Below, piece after piece: positions 1 to 6,075 of a DNA stretch of 6,130 nt. The position numbers and the translations under genes were made by a program. The notes under the pieces are model-generated. The model searched no databases. It saw only the letters and a program-made list of their open reading frames with translations, and was not told where the DNA came from. The DNA comes from JBLHLB01 sp047618505. GTDB taxonomy: Bacteria; Planctomycetota; UBA1135; GCA-002686595. The DNA is taken from positions 1 to 6,130 of the forward strand of contig JBLHLB010000255.1 in NCBI GenBank assembly GCA_047618505.1, given 5' to 3'. Position 1 is the first letter of the stretch. Every line of letters begins with the position of its first letter.

Positions 1-902
1 CGGCGGGCGTTGGCCACGTGCAGAGCCAAGCTGTCACTGGTGATCAGAAGATCAAGCTGATCCACAAGCGCCGCAAACTCCAAGAGGCCGTTGTCCGTGC
101 CCGCGTCCACCGCGCGCACGCGCCGCGCGCATGCCCGCAGTATCTCCCTGTTCCTGTCGCGCTCCTCCGGCCCCCCAAGGATTAGAAAAGTCACGCCATT
201 GGGCTCGCTGGCTGAGATGCATTCCATCAGGGCGACGCTGCGGTCGACCGAGAGCTTCTTAGATTCCCAACGGCCACCGGAGCCCGTGTTCATGCCGATC
301 AGCCGCCCGTGGGCCCGCAGCTCCATGCTCTCAGAAAAGTCACGGGCAAAGTCCTGGGCGCTCGCGGGCAAGGGCAACTCGGGTTCGCCCTTCTCGATGC
401 CCAACATCTCCGCGTAGATCTCAGGGTGGGTGCGCAGGTTGGCAATTTTACGTCGATCCGCCTCGGCCTTACCAAAGCGCGAGAGCAACCCCATGTCGAA
501 CCAAGCACCCACATCATTGGTGTAGCGCAGTGATCCATCCGCTGCGCGATAGGCCCCTGAAAGGACCCCGCCAATGCCAAGGTCATCCACACAGGACCCT
601 GTCGAAGCCTCCGCTAGACGCGTAGCCAAGGCGCACATCGGACCCTCGTCATCCAGGGAAATCACATGTTCCCAGCGCGTCTCCGCCAGCTGATCCCCCA
701 CGGCTGCCACCGAGACCAGATCCGAGGGATCGCAGGTCACAACCTGAGCGATTAGGGGGTGAGCTTGAATCAGGTCGAGGGCACCCTTGGCGGTTACCCA
801 GGTCACGCGCAGGTTGTCGTGACGCGCTGCCAGTCCCGGCAAAATCGCTGTGGTGCGCAGGACATCGCCCAGGGCACCGGTCTTCAGAATCGAAAGCTCC
901 AC
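1..902 (-). CDS. GT9 family glycosyltransferase (heptosyltransferase-like), C-terminus beyond window
   Basis: Glycosyltransferase family 9, the family of ADP-heptose:LPS heptosyltransferases. It probably transfers a sugar from a nucleotide donor to a lipopolysaccharide or other envelope glycan on the cytoplasmic side of the inner membrane. The visible 300 codons are open to the window edge; at the family's usual length (about 330-360 residues) some 30-60 residues are missing. Seen directly: the N-terminal acceptor-side motif KTGALGDVLRTTAI (residues 7-20); NTGSGGRWESKKLSVD (205-220), matching the family's Gly-rich donor-binding loop with basic residues; and TSDSLALHVANAR (288-300), matching the DSGxxHxAxA-type signature. 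The segment YTNDVGAWFDMGLLSRFGK (about 127-145) resembles a GT9 subfamily of unknown substrate. The GTG start at 902 is well supported: an in-frame TAG lies four codons upstream at 912-914 and the conserved N-terminus follows at once. There is no clear Shine-Dalgarno. Donor and acceptor cannot be told from sequence. Confidence 0.88.
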   Translation of the reverse strand, partial: MELSILKTGALGDVLRTTAILPGLAARHDNLRVTWVTAKGALDLIQAHPLIAQVVTCDPSDLVSVAAVGDQLAETRWEHVISLDDEGPMCALATRLAEASTGSCVDDLGIGGVLSGAYRAADGSLRYTNDVGAWFDMGLLSRFGKAEADRRKIANLRTHPEIYAEMLGIEKGEPELPLPASAQDFARDFSESMELRAHGRLIGMNTGSGGRWESKKLSVDRSVALMECISASEPNGVTFLILGGPEERDRNREILRACARRVRAVDAGTDNGLLEFAALVDQLDLLITSDSLALHVANAR

Positions 903-919
903 GGGCCCAGTCTATCGGC

Positions 920-936
920 CGATCCCCACGGGATCG
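920..936. other. Inverted repeat (hairpin) before the glycosyltransferase start
   Basis: Perfect 7-bp inverted repeat CGATCCC / GGGATCG around a 3-base loop, 17 bases upstream of the GTG start of the glycosyltransferase on the minus strand and inside the 173-base gap after the AOR gene. No T-run follows on either strand, so it is not a standard intrinsic terminator. It could be an operator or a leader hairpin, or chance. The rest of the gap (903-1075) holds no gene or promoter that I can support. Confidence 0.35.
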
Positions 937-1075
937 TGAAAGGGACGGGTGAATCATCACAGCGAATGGGCCGTTCTCCCTGAGCCGGTTTCAATCACTC
1001 GCTGGGGAGCACTTTGTTCCACCTGCGCCCACGATCATGCGCTGCTCCACGCTGTCCCGCCACAGAAGGGAATCG

Positions 1076-3586
1076 TCAACCGCCCGCGATCGCCAGAACG
1101 AGGTCGAGCTCGTCCCCAGGGGCAAGAATGGCGTCCGAACGCAGCCTGCGCCCCGCGCGCCAGACCGCAGGCAACAGGCGCTGCTTAATCATCAGCAGGC
1201 GAGCGAGATCCGGCAGTTCCTCTCCCAGCTCCGCAAGGAAACCGCCGAGGGAGCTGGATTCACCCAGGGCACAGAGAAAGCCGTCGCCGCTGACCTCGCA
1301 AACCCCAAGGACCGCGGACCGTTGCAAGGCCAAGGACAGAGGACCCTGGGCGCGCAGAAGAACTGTGCCGCGGGAGGCTGAGCCACGGACTGCTGTGCCG
1401 CTGGATTCGAGAACGCCCAGCCCATCCGAACCGGCATCAGCCGGGCCCATGGATTGATCTCTACTGAAACCGGGTCCAGGCGATCCCAGCCCAGCCAAGG
1501 CCTCAGGTGTCACGCATCCTCGCCCATCGATTCCCCGCAGGCGACGGTGCGTCGGAAGGAGCTCCGGGTGGTCCAGCTCAGCCGCAGCCCAGGCGGGTCG
1601 ATCGCGAGCCTCCCCCATTGGAGCGAAGCCTGGGCGGGACCCGGCCCTGGCCCAATGGTCATCCAGGGCGCGGGCGAAGAGAGCCACGTTCGCCCCGGCC
1701 GCAAGAAGACGCTCCCCCGCATTGAGCCCGGCCCAGGATGCCGCCTGCTCTAGCTGCAAAGTCTTTGGCAGAATGGCCTCCGCCAACTCCACCAAAGATA
1801 GCACTCCATCCGCTACCAAACCGGCTGCGGAAAAGGCGCAGAAGCCTGTCAGGTCAACGCCGGCCACGAAGTTCTGATGCCAACAGGCCAGGAGCCCCTT
1901 GCCCTCCGGTCGACCCGGATCGTCCGCGCCCTCCGGAAGGGCGCAACCCACGACTTTCTCCAGGTCTTCGCGATCAAAGACTTCCAAGAGGAAAGGGAAG
2001 GTGCGCATGGGATCAGCCCCGCCGGTACTGGTGCACTGGCCCACCAGCAGCGCGAGTCCACCGGCGACGCCCTGGCCTATTCCTCTCGACTCTCCCACCA
2101 GAGCCGCCATGCGAGGTTCTCCACGCGCGATTCGGCGAACGGAGGATCCATGGGCTTCGGGATTCTCGAGGGCCAAAGAAGCGGCCAAGGCCTGTGCGCC
2201 GGAGCGCGCCGCGAGAATCAGTTCTGCCTCCAATCCAGTGAATCCAAGCCCCTCGAGGGACTTACCAGAAAGCAGAATGTCGACCCACTGGAGCAAGACC
2301 GTCAGGTCTCCAAAGAGCGCGGGGCCCGAGAGTTGCCCCATGCGATGGGCCTGTACCAGGAGTTCTAGGAGAGTCCCGAGCTCCTTGGCGTCGACCGCGT
2401 AGTCGTCGCACCGGGCTAACAATTCCAAGGCTGCCGCGGGGTCGCTCAAGCCCAGGTCCTCCCCCAATCCACGCAGTGCGGCGAAGCGCCCGGCTTGGGG
2501 TGCCGCCGATTCCTTCGACTCCGCGGCAGAACGACGAAAACTCCAACCACAGGGCGTTGGACAGCCGCGGCAACCGTGGCGCTGGACGGCCACGAGCTCG
2601 CCCCCTGCCCCGCGGCTCTGTTGGGCTTCCGCAAGGCGCGACTGCTCCGCGGCAAAGAGCTCTAGCGACCCAGACTGAGAGCGTTGCGCCAGGCGCGGTG
2701 AACGCCTGAGGGCCGCACTCAATTGATCAGCTTCGTCTTGCCCGAGGGCATCGGTTGCGGACGGCCGTAGCACTTCGGCCCGTCGCAGCACGTGGATCGC
2801 ACCAAGCCCAGTGCGGGCTAGCACCGCCCCGAGTCCACCGCGACCGACGAGACTGGGGCGACCCCCCTTCTTGCCCACGACATCCGCCTTTTCTTCGCCC
2901 GATTTAAGGGCCGCGCCAATCGACCCCGCCGCAAGGGAAGCGAAGGGAATGCCCACATCCGCCGCGGATCCGACGGTCAAGCTCGCACCGGAGCCGTAGG
3001 CCTCGTCTAGCAGGCGAATACGCTCTGCCGGTGTGCGACCAACAAGTGTCGGGAGAGACTCTAGGCGTGCACCATCCCCACCGATCACGAGCACAGCTCC
3101 GGGGAGTTCCGTGCGCCCCTGGATCACGAGGGCGTCCGCGCTGTGGGCGAGCTGGGCCCCAAGGTCGCTACCGACCTGCCCCATCCCGAGCAAACCCGTC
3201 TGGGGCGCCCGGGCCAAGACGCTGGCCCGGGCCGCCGTGGGGACACCGCGCCCGACGGCGGAGCCTACGGCAAGCACGAAGGGCTCGGGCTGATCCGATG
3301 GCAAGTCCTCCTGGGCCGACGCCAGGAGCACCAAGCCCAGGGCCGTCCCACCCCAACTTGCGAGGCGCTCCGCTGCCGCCTGACCCAGGAGCCAGGGGGC
3401 GGAGAGCAGCGTTTCTTCGGATTCTCCAGCCTTCGTCCCCCCTGCTAAGATCAGTCTTCTGGGTGCCAGAGACCCCTCCCAGGCACGTCCCAGGTCGACC
3501 TGGAGAACGCGGGCAGTGCAAGCGCCCTGGGCATCTCCCGAAGAAGAAGCCGCGGGGCTCGGGGACGACCGAGACAGACCTTCCAT
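1076..3586 (-). CDS. Aldehyde:ferredoxin oxidoreductase-family protein fused to a C-terminal MoaD/ThiS-like sulfur carrier
   Basis: Family enzymes use a tungsten (or molybdenum) bis-pterin and one [4Fe-4S] cluster to oxidise aldehydes or do related low-potential chemistry in the cytoplasm. Numbering from the ATG at 3586 (836 aa): residues 1-24 are a Ser/Pro/Ala-rich lead; the AOR N-terminal domain begins at ARVLQVDL (25-32); GRGGLGAV (248-255) matches the cofactor-binding AGRGGVGAV motif; CRGCPTPC (339-346) supplies three cluster cysteines; DDYAVD (394-399) and DLTGFC (578-583) match the two pterin/cluster motifs DxxGLD and DxxGLC, with C583 the fourth cysteine. The AOR part ends near residue 701 with LRGIDGRGCVTPEALAGLG. 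After a Gly/Ser/Asp linker, residues about 740-836 look like MoaD/ThiS (LRAQGPL at the start, GDELDLVLAIAGG at the very C-terminus, ending in the Gly-Gly that is adenylated and thiocarboxylated). Ordinary AORs are about 600 aa and unfused. The usual active-site Glu and His appear replaced. The frame is also open to a GTG at 3733, directly after an in-frame TAG, but the ATG is preferred because the longer form leaves only 37 bases to the divergent gene. The substrate is unknown. Confidence 0.85.
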   Translation of the reverse strand: MEGLSRSSPSPAASSSGDAQGACTARVLQVDLGRAWEGSLAPRRLILAGGTKAGESEETLLSAPWLLGQAAAERLASWGGTALGLVLLASAQEDLPSDQPEPFVLAVGSAVGRGVPTAARASVLARAPQTGLLGMGQVGSDLGAQLAHSADALVIQGRTELPGAVLVIGGDGARLESLPTLVGRTPAERIRLLDEAYGSGASLTVGSAADVGIPFASLAAGSIGAALKSGEEKADVVGKKGGRPSLVGRGGLGAVLARTGLGAIHVLRRAEVLRPSATDALGQDEADQLSAALRRSPRLAQRSQSGSLELFAAEQSRLAEAQQSRGAGGELVAVQRHGCRGCPTPCGWSFRRSAAESKESAAPQAGRFAALRGLGEDLGLSDPAAALELLARCDDYAVDAKELGTLLELLVQAHRMGQLSGPALFGDLTVLLQWVDILLSGKSLEGLGFTGLEAELILAARSGAQALAASLALENPEAHGSSVRRIARGEPRMAALVGESRGIGQGVAGGLALLVGQCTSTGGADPMRTFPFLLEVFDREDLEKVVGCALPEGADDPGRPEGKGLLACWHQNFVAGVDLTGFCAFSAAGLVADGVLSLVELAEAILPKTLQLEQAASWAGLNAGERLLAAGANVALFARALDDHWARAGSRPGFAPMGEARDRPAWAAAELDHPELLPTHRRLRGIDGRGCVTPEALAGLGSPGPGFSRDQSMGPADAGSDGLGVLESSGTAVRGSASRGTVLLRAQGPLSLALQRSAVLGVCEVSGDGFLCALGESSSLGGFLAELGEELPDLARLLMIKQRLLPAVWRAGRRLRSDAILAPGDELDLVLAIAGG

Positions 3587-3770
3587 CAGGTCCAGTGTAC
3601 GCGGTAAGCGCGTAGGGTAGCAGCGCCACCCGGGCCCCTTCTGGGACCCCAGCGCCCCCTCCACCGCAGAAAGCGAACAAGCACATCCAGCGGGGGGGGC
3701 CAACGAACCCGATTCCCCCTCCACCTGGGTCACCTAAGGCGTACGGTACACGGCCTGCCCCTCTTCAAAC
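3587..3770. promoter_or_regulatory. Divergent intergenic region between the AOR fusion and the M50 protease
   Basis: If the AOR fusion starts at the ATG, this 184-base spacer must hold the promoters of both divergent genes. I could not pick out a convincing -35/-10 pair or ribosome binding site on either strand. It contains an uninterrupted run of eight G (3692-3699) and a GTAC-G-GTAC element at 3741-3749. The stretch 3587-3733 is also open in the AOR frame (49 codons from a GTG), but those residues match nothing I recognise and precede the family N-terminus. The promoter role is inferred from gene orientation only. Confidence 0.4.
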
Positions 3771-4748
3771 GTGAACGGATCTCTCAAGCTCGGCACCGCT
3801 TTCGGTGTCCCCATTTTTTTGCACTGGAGCTTTCTGGTGTTGGCGGCCGTACTCATGATCTCGAGTCCGGCAATGATCGTCGTCCTGCCGATTCTCTGCG
3901 GCTGCGTCCTGCTCCATGAACTCGGTCACAGCGTAGTCGCCCAACGCTTTGGCATTCGCGTGATGGACATCACGCTCCTGCCCATAGGCGGCATGGCGCG
4001 CATGGCGCAGATGCCTGAGAACGCGCGCATCGAGGGCTTGGTCGCCATTGCCGGACCCGCCGTCAATTTCGGGCTGGCCCTCCTGGGATACGTGGTCCTG
4101 GTCCTGGGCCACACCTTCGGATTCGAATCGGTTCCGAGCTTCGCGGCCCTCTTCATCACAGTCAACCTGATCCTGGGCCTCTTCAATTTGCTCCCCGCCT
4201 TCCCCATGGACGGCGGCCGAATCCTGCGCGCATTCCTTGCGCGCCGCGGCAATTGGCTTGCGGCCACAGAAAGCGCAGTGCGAGTCGGACGCTGGGTTGC
4301 CCTCGCCATGCTCTTTGGGCCCTTCGTTATTCCTGCCCTAGGTGGGCAGAACTTCTCCCTGCCGCTGATCGCCCTCTTTGTTTGGTTCGCAGGTGGCCGC
4401 GAGCTGATCAGCGTCCGACTGCGGCACGGCGTTTCGCCCTTCAAGGGAGTCCGATTCGGCGTGAATGTCCCCGGCGGTTTTGGACGGGAGGGTGGCGCTG
4501 GCTTTGGCCAACCTGAAGGAGCCGGCTGGCCCGGTGGGGAGAGAATGGAGCAACCCTTAGAAGCCCGGGCTACATCAGAACGCGACAGCAGCCACATCGA
4601 AGTCGAGCCTGGCGAAGCACGCCGACCGGCGGAGTGGGAAGACGGAGAACCTGGGGCGGGGCCCCAGGCTCGCAAGGGATTCGGTGAGGAAGAAATCAAA
4701 GCCCTGGAGAGATTCCACGGGCGGATGCGTCGCGGCGGAAAGGACTAA
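3771..4748 (+). CDS. Site-2 protease-like zinc metalloprotease (peptidase M50), no CBS domains
   Basis: Intramembrane zinc metalloprotease of the M50/S2P family, which cuts membrane-embedded substrates such as anti-sigma factors; its substrate here cannot be inferred. Seen in the 325-aa product: the S2P N-terminus LKLGTAFGVPIFLHWSFLVL (5-24) leading into the first membrane helix; the zinc-binding HELGH (49-53) inside a second hydrophobic segment; LLPIGGMARM (69-78); the conserved AGPAVNFGLA (95-104); and NLLPAFPMDGGRI (139-151), whose D147 is the third zinc ligand. Further hydrophobic stretches lie at about 104-114, 123-143, 174-190 and 197-208. All catalytic residues are present. After residue 220 the protein is hydrophilic, Gly-rich then acidic, ending in a short charged helix (EEEIKALERFHGRMRR, 306-321) where many relatives have paired CBS domains. 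The GTG start fits the family N-terminus; no Shine-Dalgarno is visible. It is divergent from the AOR fusion, and any shared regulation is speculative. Confidence 0.92.
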   Translation: MNGSLKLGTAFGVPIFLHWSFLVLAAVLMISSPAMIVVLPILCGCVLLHELGHSVVAQRFGIRVMDITLLPIGGMARMAQMPENARIEGLVAIAGPAVNFGLALLGYVVLVLGHTFGFESVPSFAALFITVNLILGLFNLLPAFPMDGGRILRAFLARRGNWLAATESAVRVGRWVALAMLFGPFVIPALGGQNFSLPLIALFVWFAGGRELISVRLRHGVSPFKGVRFGVNVPGGFGREGGAGFGQPEGAGWPGGERMEQPLEARATSERDSSHIEVEPGEARRPAEWEDGEPGAGPQARKGFGEEEIKALERFHGRMRRGGKD

Positions 4749-4750
4749 GA

Positions 4751-4766
4751 GGGGTGAGTTCACCCC
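4751..4766 (+). terminator. Possible weak hairpin terminator after the M50 protease
   Basis: Inverted repeat GGGGTG-AGTT-CACCCC, a 6-bp GC-rich stem with a 4-base loop, starting two bases after the protease stop codon. The position suits a transcription terminator, but no T-run follows, so it would be non-canonical or may only protect the mRNA 3' end. Confidence 0.35.
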
Positions 4767-4794
4767 GAGCTCCAGAGGGGCAAACGCTTGTTCC

Positions 4795-4874
4795 AGTCCA
4801 ACAAATCCGGTGACCTGGGTGACTTCGCTGAGTAGCATCTTTGTCTAAATCGTCCACGACGCCGTTGTTGGACT
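4795..4874. repeat. 10-bp perfect inverted repeat with 60-base spacer
   Basis: AGTCCAACAA at 4795-4804 and its exact reverse complement TTGTTGGACT at 4865-4874. It lies in non-coding DNA. The region between also contains GGTGAC-CTG-GGTGAC (4809-4823), a short direct repeat. It might form an RNA structure or bind a dimeric regulator; function is unknown and chance cannot be excluded. Confidence 0.4.
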
Positions 4875-4919
4875 AGGCCCAAGCGTCGGGGTGGGGAGAA
4901 TTGTCCCGCCTGGAATCTA

Positions 4920-4936
4920 CACGGCTACTTGCCGTG
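4920..4936. other. Hairpin 1 in the spacer (6-bp stem, 5-base loop)
   Basis: CACGGC-TACTT-GCCGTG, a perfect 6-bp stem with a 5-base loop in the dehydrogenase upstream region. It has the same stem and loop lengths as the element at 5041-5057 but a different sequence. There is no T-run after it. A role as leader structure or operator is only a possibility. Confidence 0.35.
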
Positions 4937-5013
4937 CAGCCTATTGCTCCTCGGATCGACTCCGCTTGGCTGGATTCCGGTTCCCGCAGGCCTGCTTGGG
5001 CAACACGGCCGCT

Positions 5014-5044
5014 GACTCGCTCAAGACTCGCTCAAGACTCGCTC
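5014..5044 (+). repeat. 11-bp tandem direct repeat, about 2.8 copies
   Basis: Unit GACTCGCTCAA at 5014-5024 and 5025-5035, followed by the partial copy GACTCGCTC at 5036-5044, all matching perfectly. It lies 26 bases upstream of the dehydrogenase ATG and runs into the hairpin at 5041-5057. It could be an iterated regulator-binding site (11 bp is about one helical turn) or a slippage product. Confidence 0.7.
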
Positions 5045-5057
5045 GTATTAGACGAGC
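5041..5057. other. Hairpin 2 just upstream of the dehydrogenase start
   Basis: GCTCGT-ATTAG-ACGAGC, a perfect 6-bp stem with a 5-base loop, ending 13 bases before the ATG. Its left arm is shared with the last copy of the 11-bp tandem repeat. From its position it could act as an operator, or as mRNA structure near the translation start. No Shine-Dalgarno sequence is visible between it and the ATG. Confidence 0.4.
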
Positions 5058-5070
5058 CGTGCAAAGACAT

Positions 5071-6075
5071 ATGCCTACGGAAACTCTTCTGCTCACGCAT
5101 CGCGTTCATCCCCTCGTATTGAGTGCTCTGGAACGCCATGCGGCAATAATTCCGAACCAAACAGACGTCAGTCTGGAACGTAACGAACTTCTCAGTCGCC
5201 TGGGTTCCGCCACCGGCGTGATTGTTTTCCCCCCGGACCGGGTGGACGAAGAATTCCTAAATGCTGCCCCGCTCCTACGGGTGGTTTCTTCCACGGCCCA
5301 CGGCGTGGATCGCATCGATGTGAAGCTCTTTGCCGAGCGCGGCGTCACCTGCATGAACGTGCCGGACCTATCGGTGTCCCCCACGGCGGAGCTGGCCGTG
5401 ACACTGCTCTTGGGTCTCGCGCGCCGGATCCAAGTTGGCGATCGACTTGTACGCTCCGAGGGATTCACGGGCTGGTCTCCCATGTCCACCGGCCAGGGGA
5501 TCGCCGGATCACGCATTGGCCTCATTGGTGCCGGCGCCCTCGGGCTGGCTATCGCCAAGCGCCTGATCGGCCTGGAAGCCACACTCTGCTACGCCGATCC
5601 GCGCCCCCTTCCGAAGTCCGTGGAGAAACCCCTGGGCCTGGAGCGCATGTCCCTCGACGGACTGCTCGAGCGCTGCGATGCGATCTTTGTGTCTACACCC
5701 CTAAGTCCGGAGACGCGAGAGTTGCTCGGCCGCTCACGCCTTGGACGCATGAAGCCTGGGGCTCTGCTTGTGAATGTTGCCCGCGGATCGATTGTGGACG
5801 AACGCGCAGTCGCCACGCTCCTGGAACAGGATCACTTGGGTGGCTATGCCGCCGATGTCTTTGCCTTCGAAGACGTCAACGGAAAAGCACTACCGCCGGA
5901 ACTCTTGGCCCTCACGGACCGCACACTCTTCACGCCCCACGTTGGTTCCGCCGTCACAGACGTGCGCTACAACATCGAGATGCGCGCCGCTGAGAACGCC
6001 ATATCCTGCCTGCGTGGCGAACACGTCGCAGGTACCCTGGAGCCGCGACCGGCATTGCTGGCCGCGGCACGCTAG
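5071..6075 (+). CDS. NAD-dependent D-2-hydroxyacid dehydrogenase-family protein, phosphite dehydrogenase (PtxD)-like
   Basis: Cytoplasmic oxidoreductase of the D-isomer 2-hydroxyacid dehydrogenase family, which interconverts a 2-hydroxyacid and a 2-ketoacid with NAD(P); PtxD members oxidise phosphite to phosphate. The 334-aa product has a full-length fold: substrate domain (about 1-105 and the C-terminal part), Rossmann domain with GLIGAGALGLA (150-160), and D176 after the second strand, which favours NAD over NADP. The catalytic triad is present: R238 (NVARGSIVDE), E267 (FAFED) and H290 (FTPHVGSAV). Compared from memory with Pseudomonas stutzeri PtxD, it shares THRVH, NQTD, PDRVD, the PTAELA region, GGYAADVF and TPHxGSAV, and R299 matches PtxD Arg301. 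However, PtxD Lys76, Met53 and probably Tyr139 are replaced by H77, P54 and a small residue, so phosphite as substrate is doubtful. The ATG at 5071 is chosen because family similarity starts there. The stop overlaps that of a convergent gene. Confidence 0.9.
   Translation: MPTETLLLTHRVHPLVLSALERHAAIIPNQTDVSLERNELLSRLGSATGVIVFPPDRVDEEFLNAAPLLRVVSSTAHGVDRIDVKLFAERGVTCMNVPDLSVSPTAELAVTLLLGLARRIQVGDRLVRSEGFTGWSPMSTGQGIAGSRIGLIGAGALGLAIAKRLIGLEATLCYADPRPLPKSVEKPLGLERMSLDGLLERCDAIFVSTPLSPETRELLGRSRLGRMKPGALLVNVARGSIVDERAVATLLEQDHLGGYAADVFAFEDVNGKALPPELLALTDRTLFTPHVGSAVTDVRYNIEMRAAENAISCLRGEHVAGTLEPRPALLAAAR

Larger units (their letters stand above)
4749..5070. other. Non-coding spacer with small repeats between the protease and the dehydrogenase
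   Basis: 322 bases without a gene that I can support. The dehydrogenase frame stays open back to a GTG at 4891, but those 60 codons show no family similarity, whereas the conserved N-terminus begins at the ATG at 5071. The spacer holds a hairpin after the protease stop, a 10-bp inverted repeat with a 60-base spacer, two 17-base hairpins of the same geometry and an 11-bp tandem repeat, each listed separately. The promoter for the dehydrogenase is presumably here, but I see no convincing -35/-10 pair. No tRNA cloverleaf was found. Confidence 0.5.

Noticed and set aside
965..1045. Short minus-strand peptides in the 903-1075 gap, such as a 15-codon frame from an ATG at 1038
   Set aside because: Too short, no ribosome binding site, no recognisable motif.
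949..1457. Overlapping plus-strand open frames across the AOR-glycosyltransferase gap and the AOR 3' end
   Set aside because: They are Arg/Pro-rich with no recognisable motif and lie mostly antisense to the clearly coding MoaD-like domain; typical shadows in GC-rich DNA.
3031..3615. 194-codon plus-strand open frame antisense to the AOR N-terminal domain
   Set aside because: Composition dominated by Pro/Arg/Gly/Ala and no domain pattern, while the minus-strand frame carries conserved AOR motifs.
4117..4130. GATTCGAATC palindrome resembling a tRNA T-arm
   Set aside because: It lies inside the M50 coding sequence and no acceptor, D or anticodon arms can be built around it.
3926..4699. 257-codon minus-strand open frame opposite the M50 protease
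   Set aside because: Low-complexity Pro/Arg/Ser/Lys-rich product; the opposite strand encodes the HELGH and DGG motifs, so this is a shadow.
3723..4823. Shared ACCTGGGT(C/G)AC element at 3723-3733 and 4813-4823
   Set aside because: An 11-base near-match, with a similar string also inside the glycosyltransferase coding region; not enough to claim a regulatory motif.
4891..5070. 60-codon N-terminal extension of the dehydrogenase from a GTG
   Set aside because: No similarity to the family, contains tandem repeats and hairpins, and the conserved N-terminus begins at the ATG at 5071.
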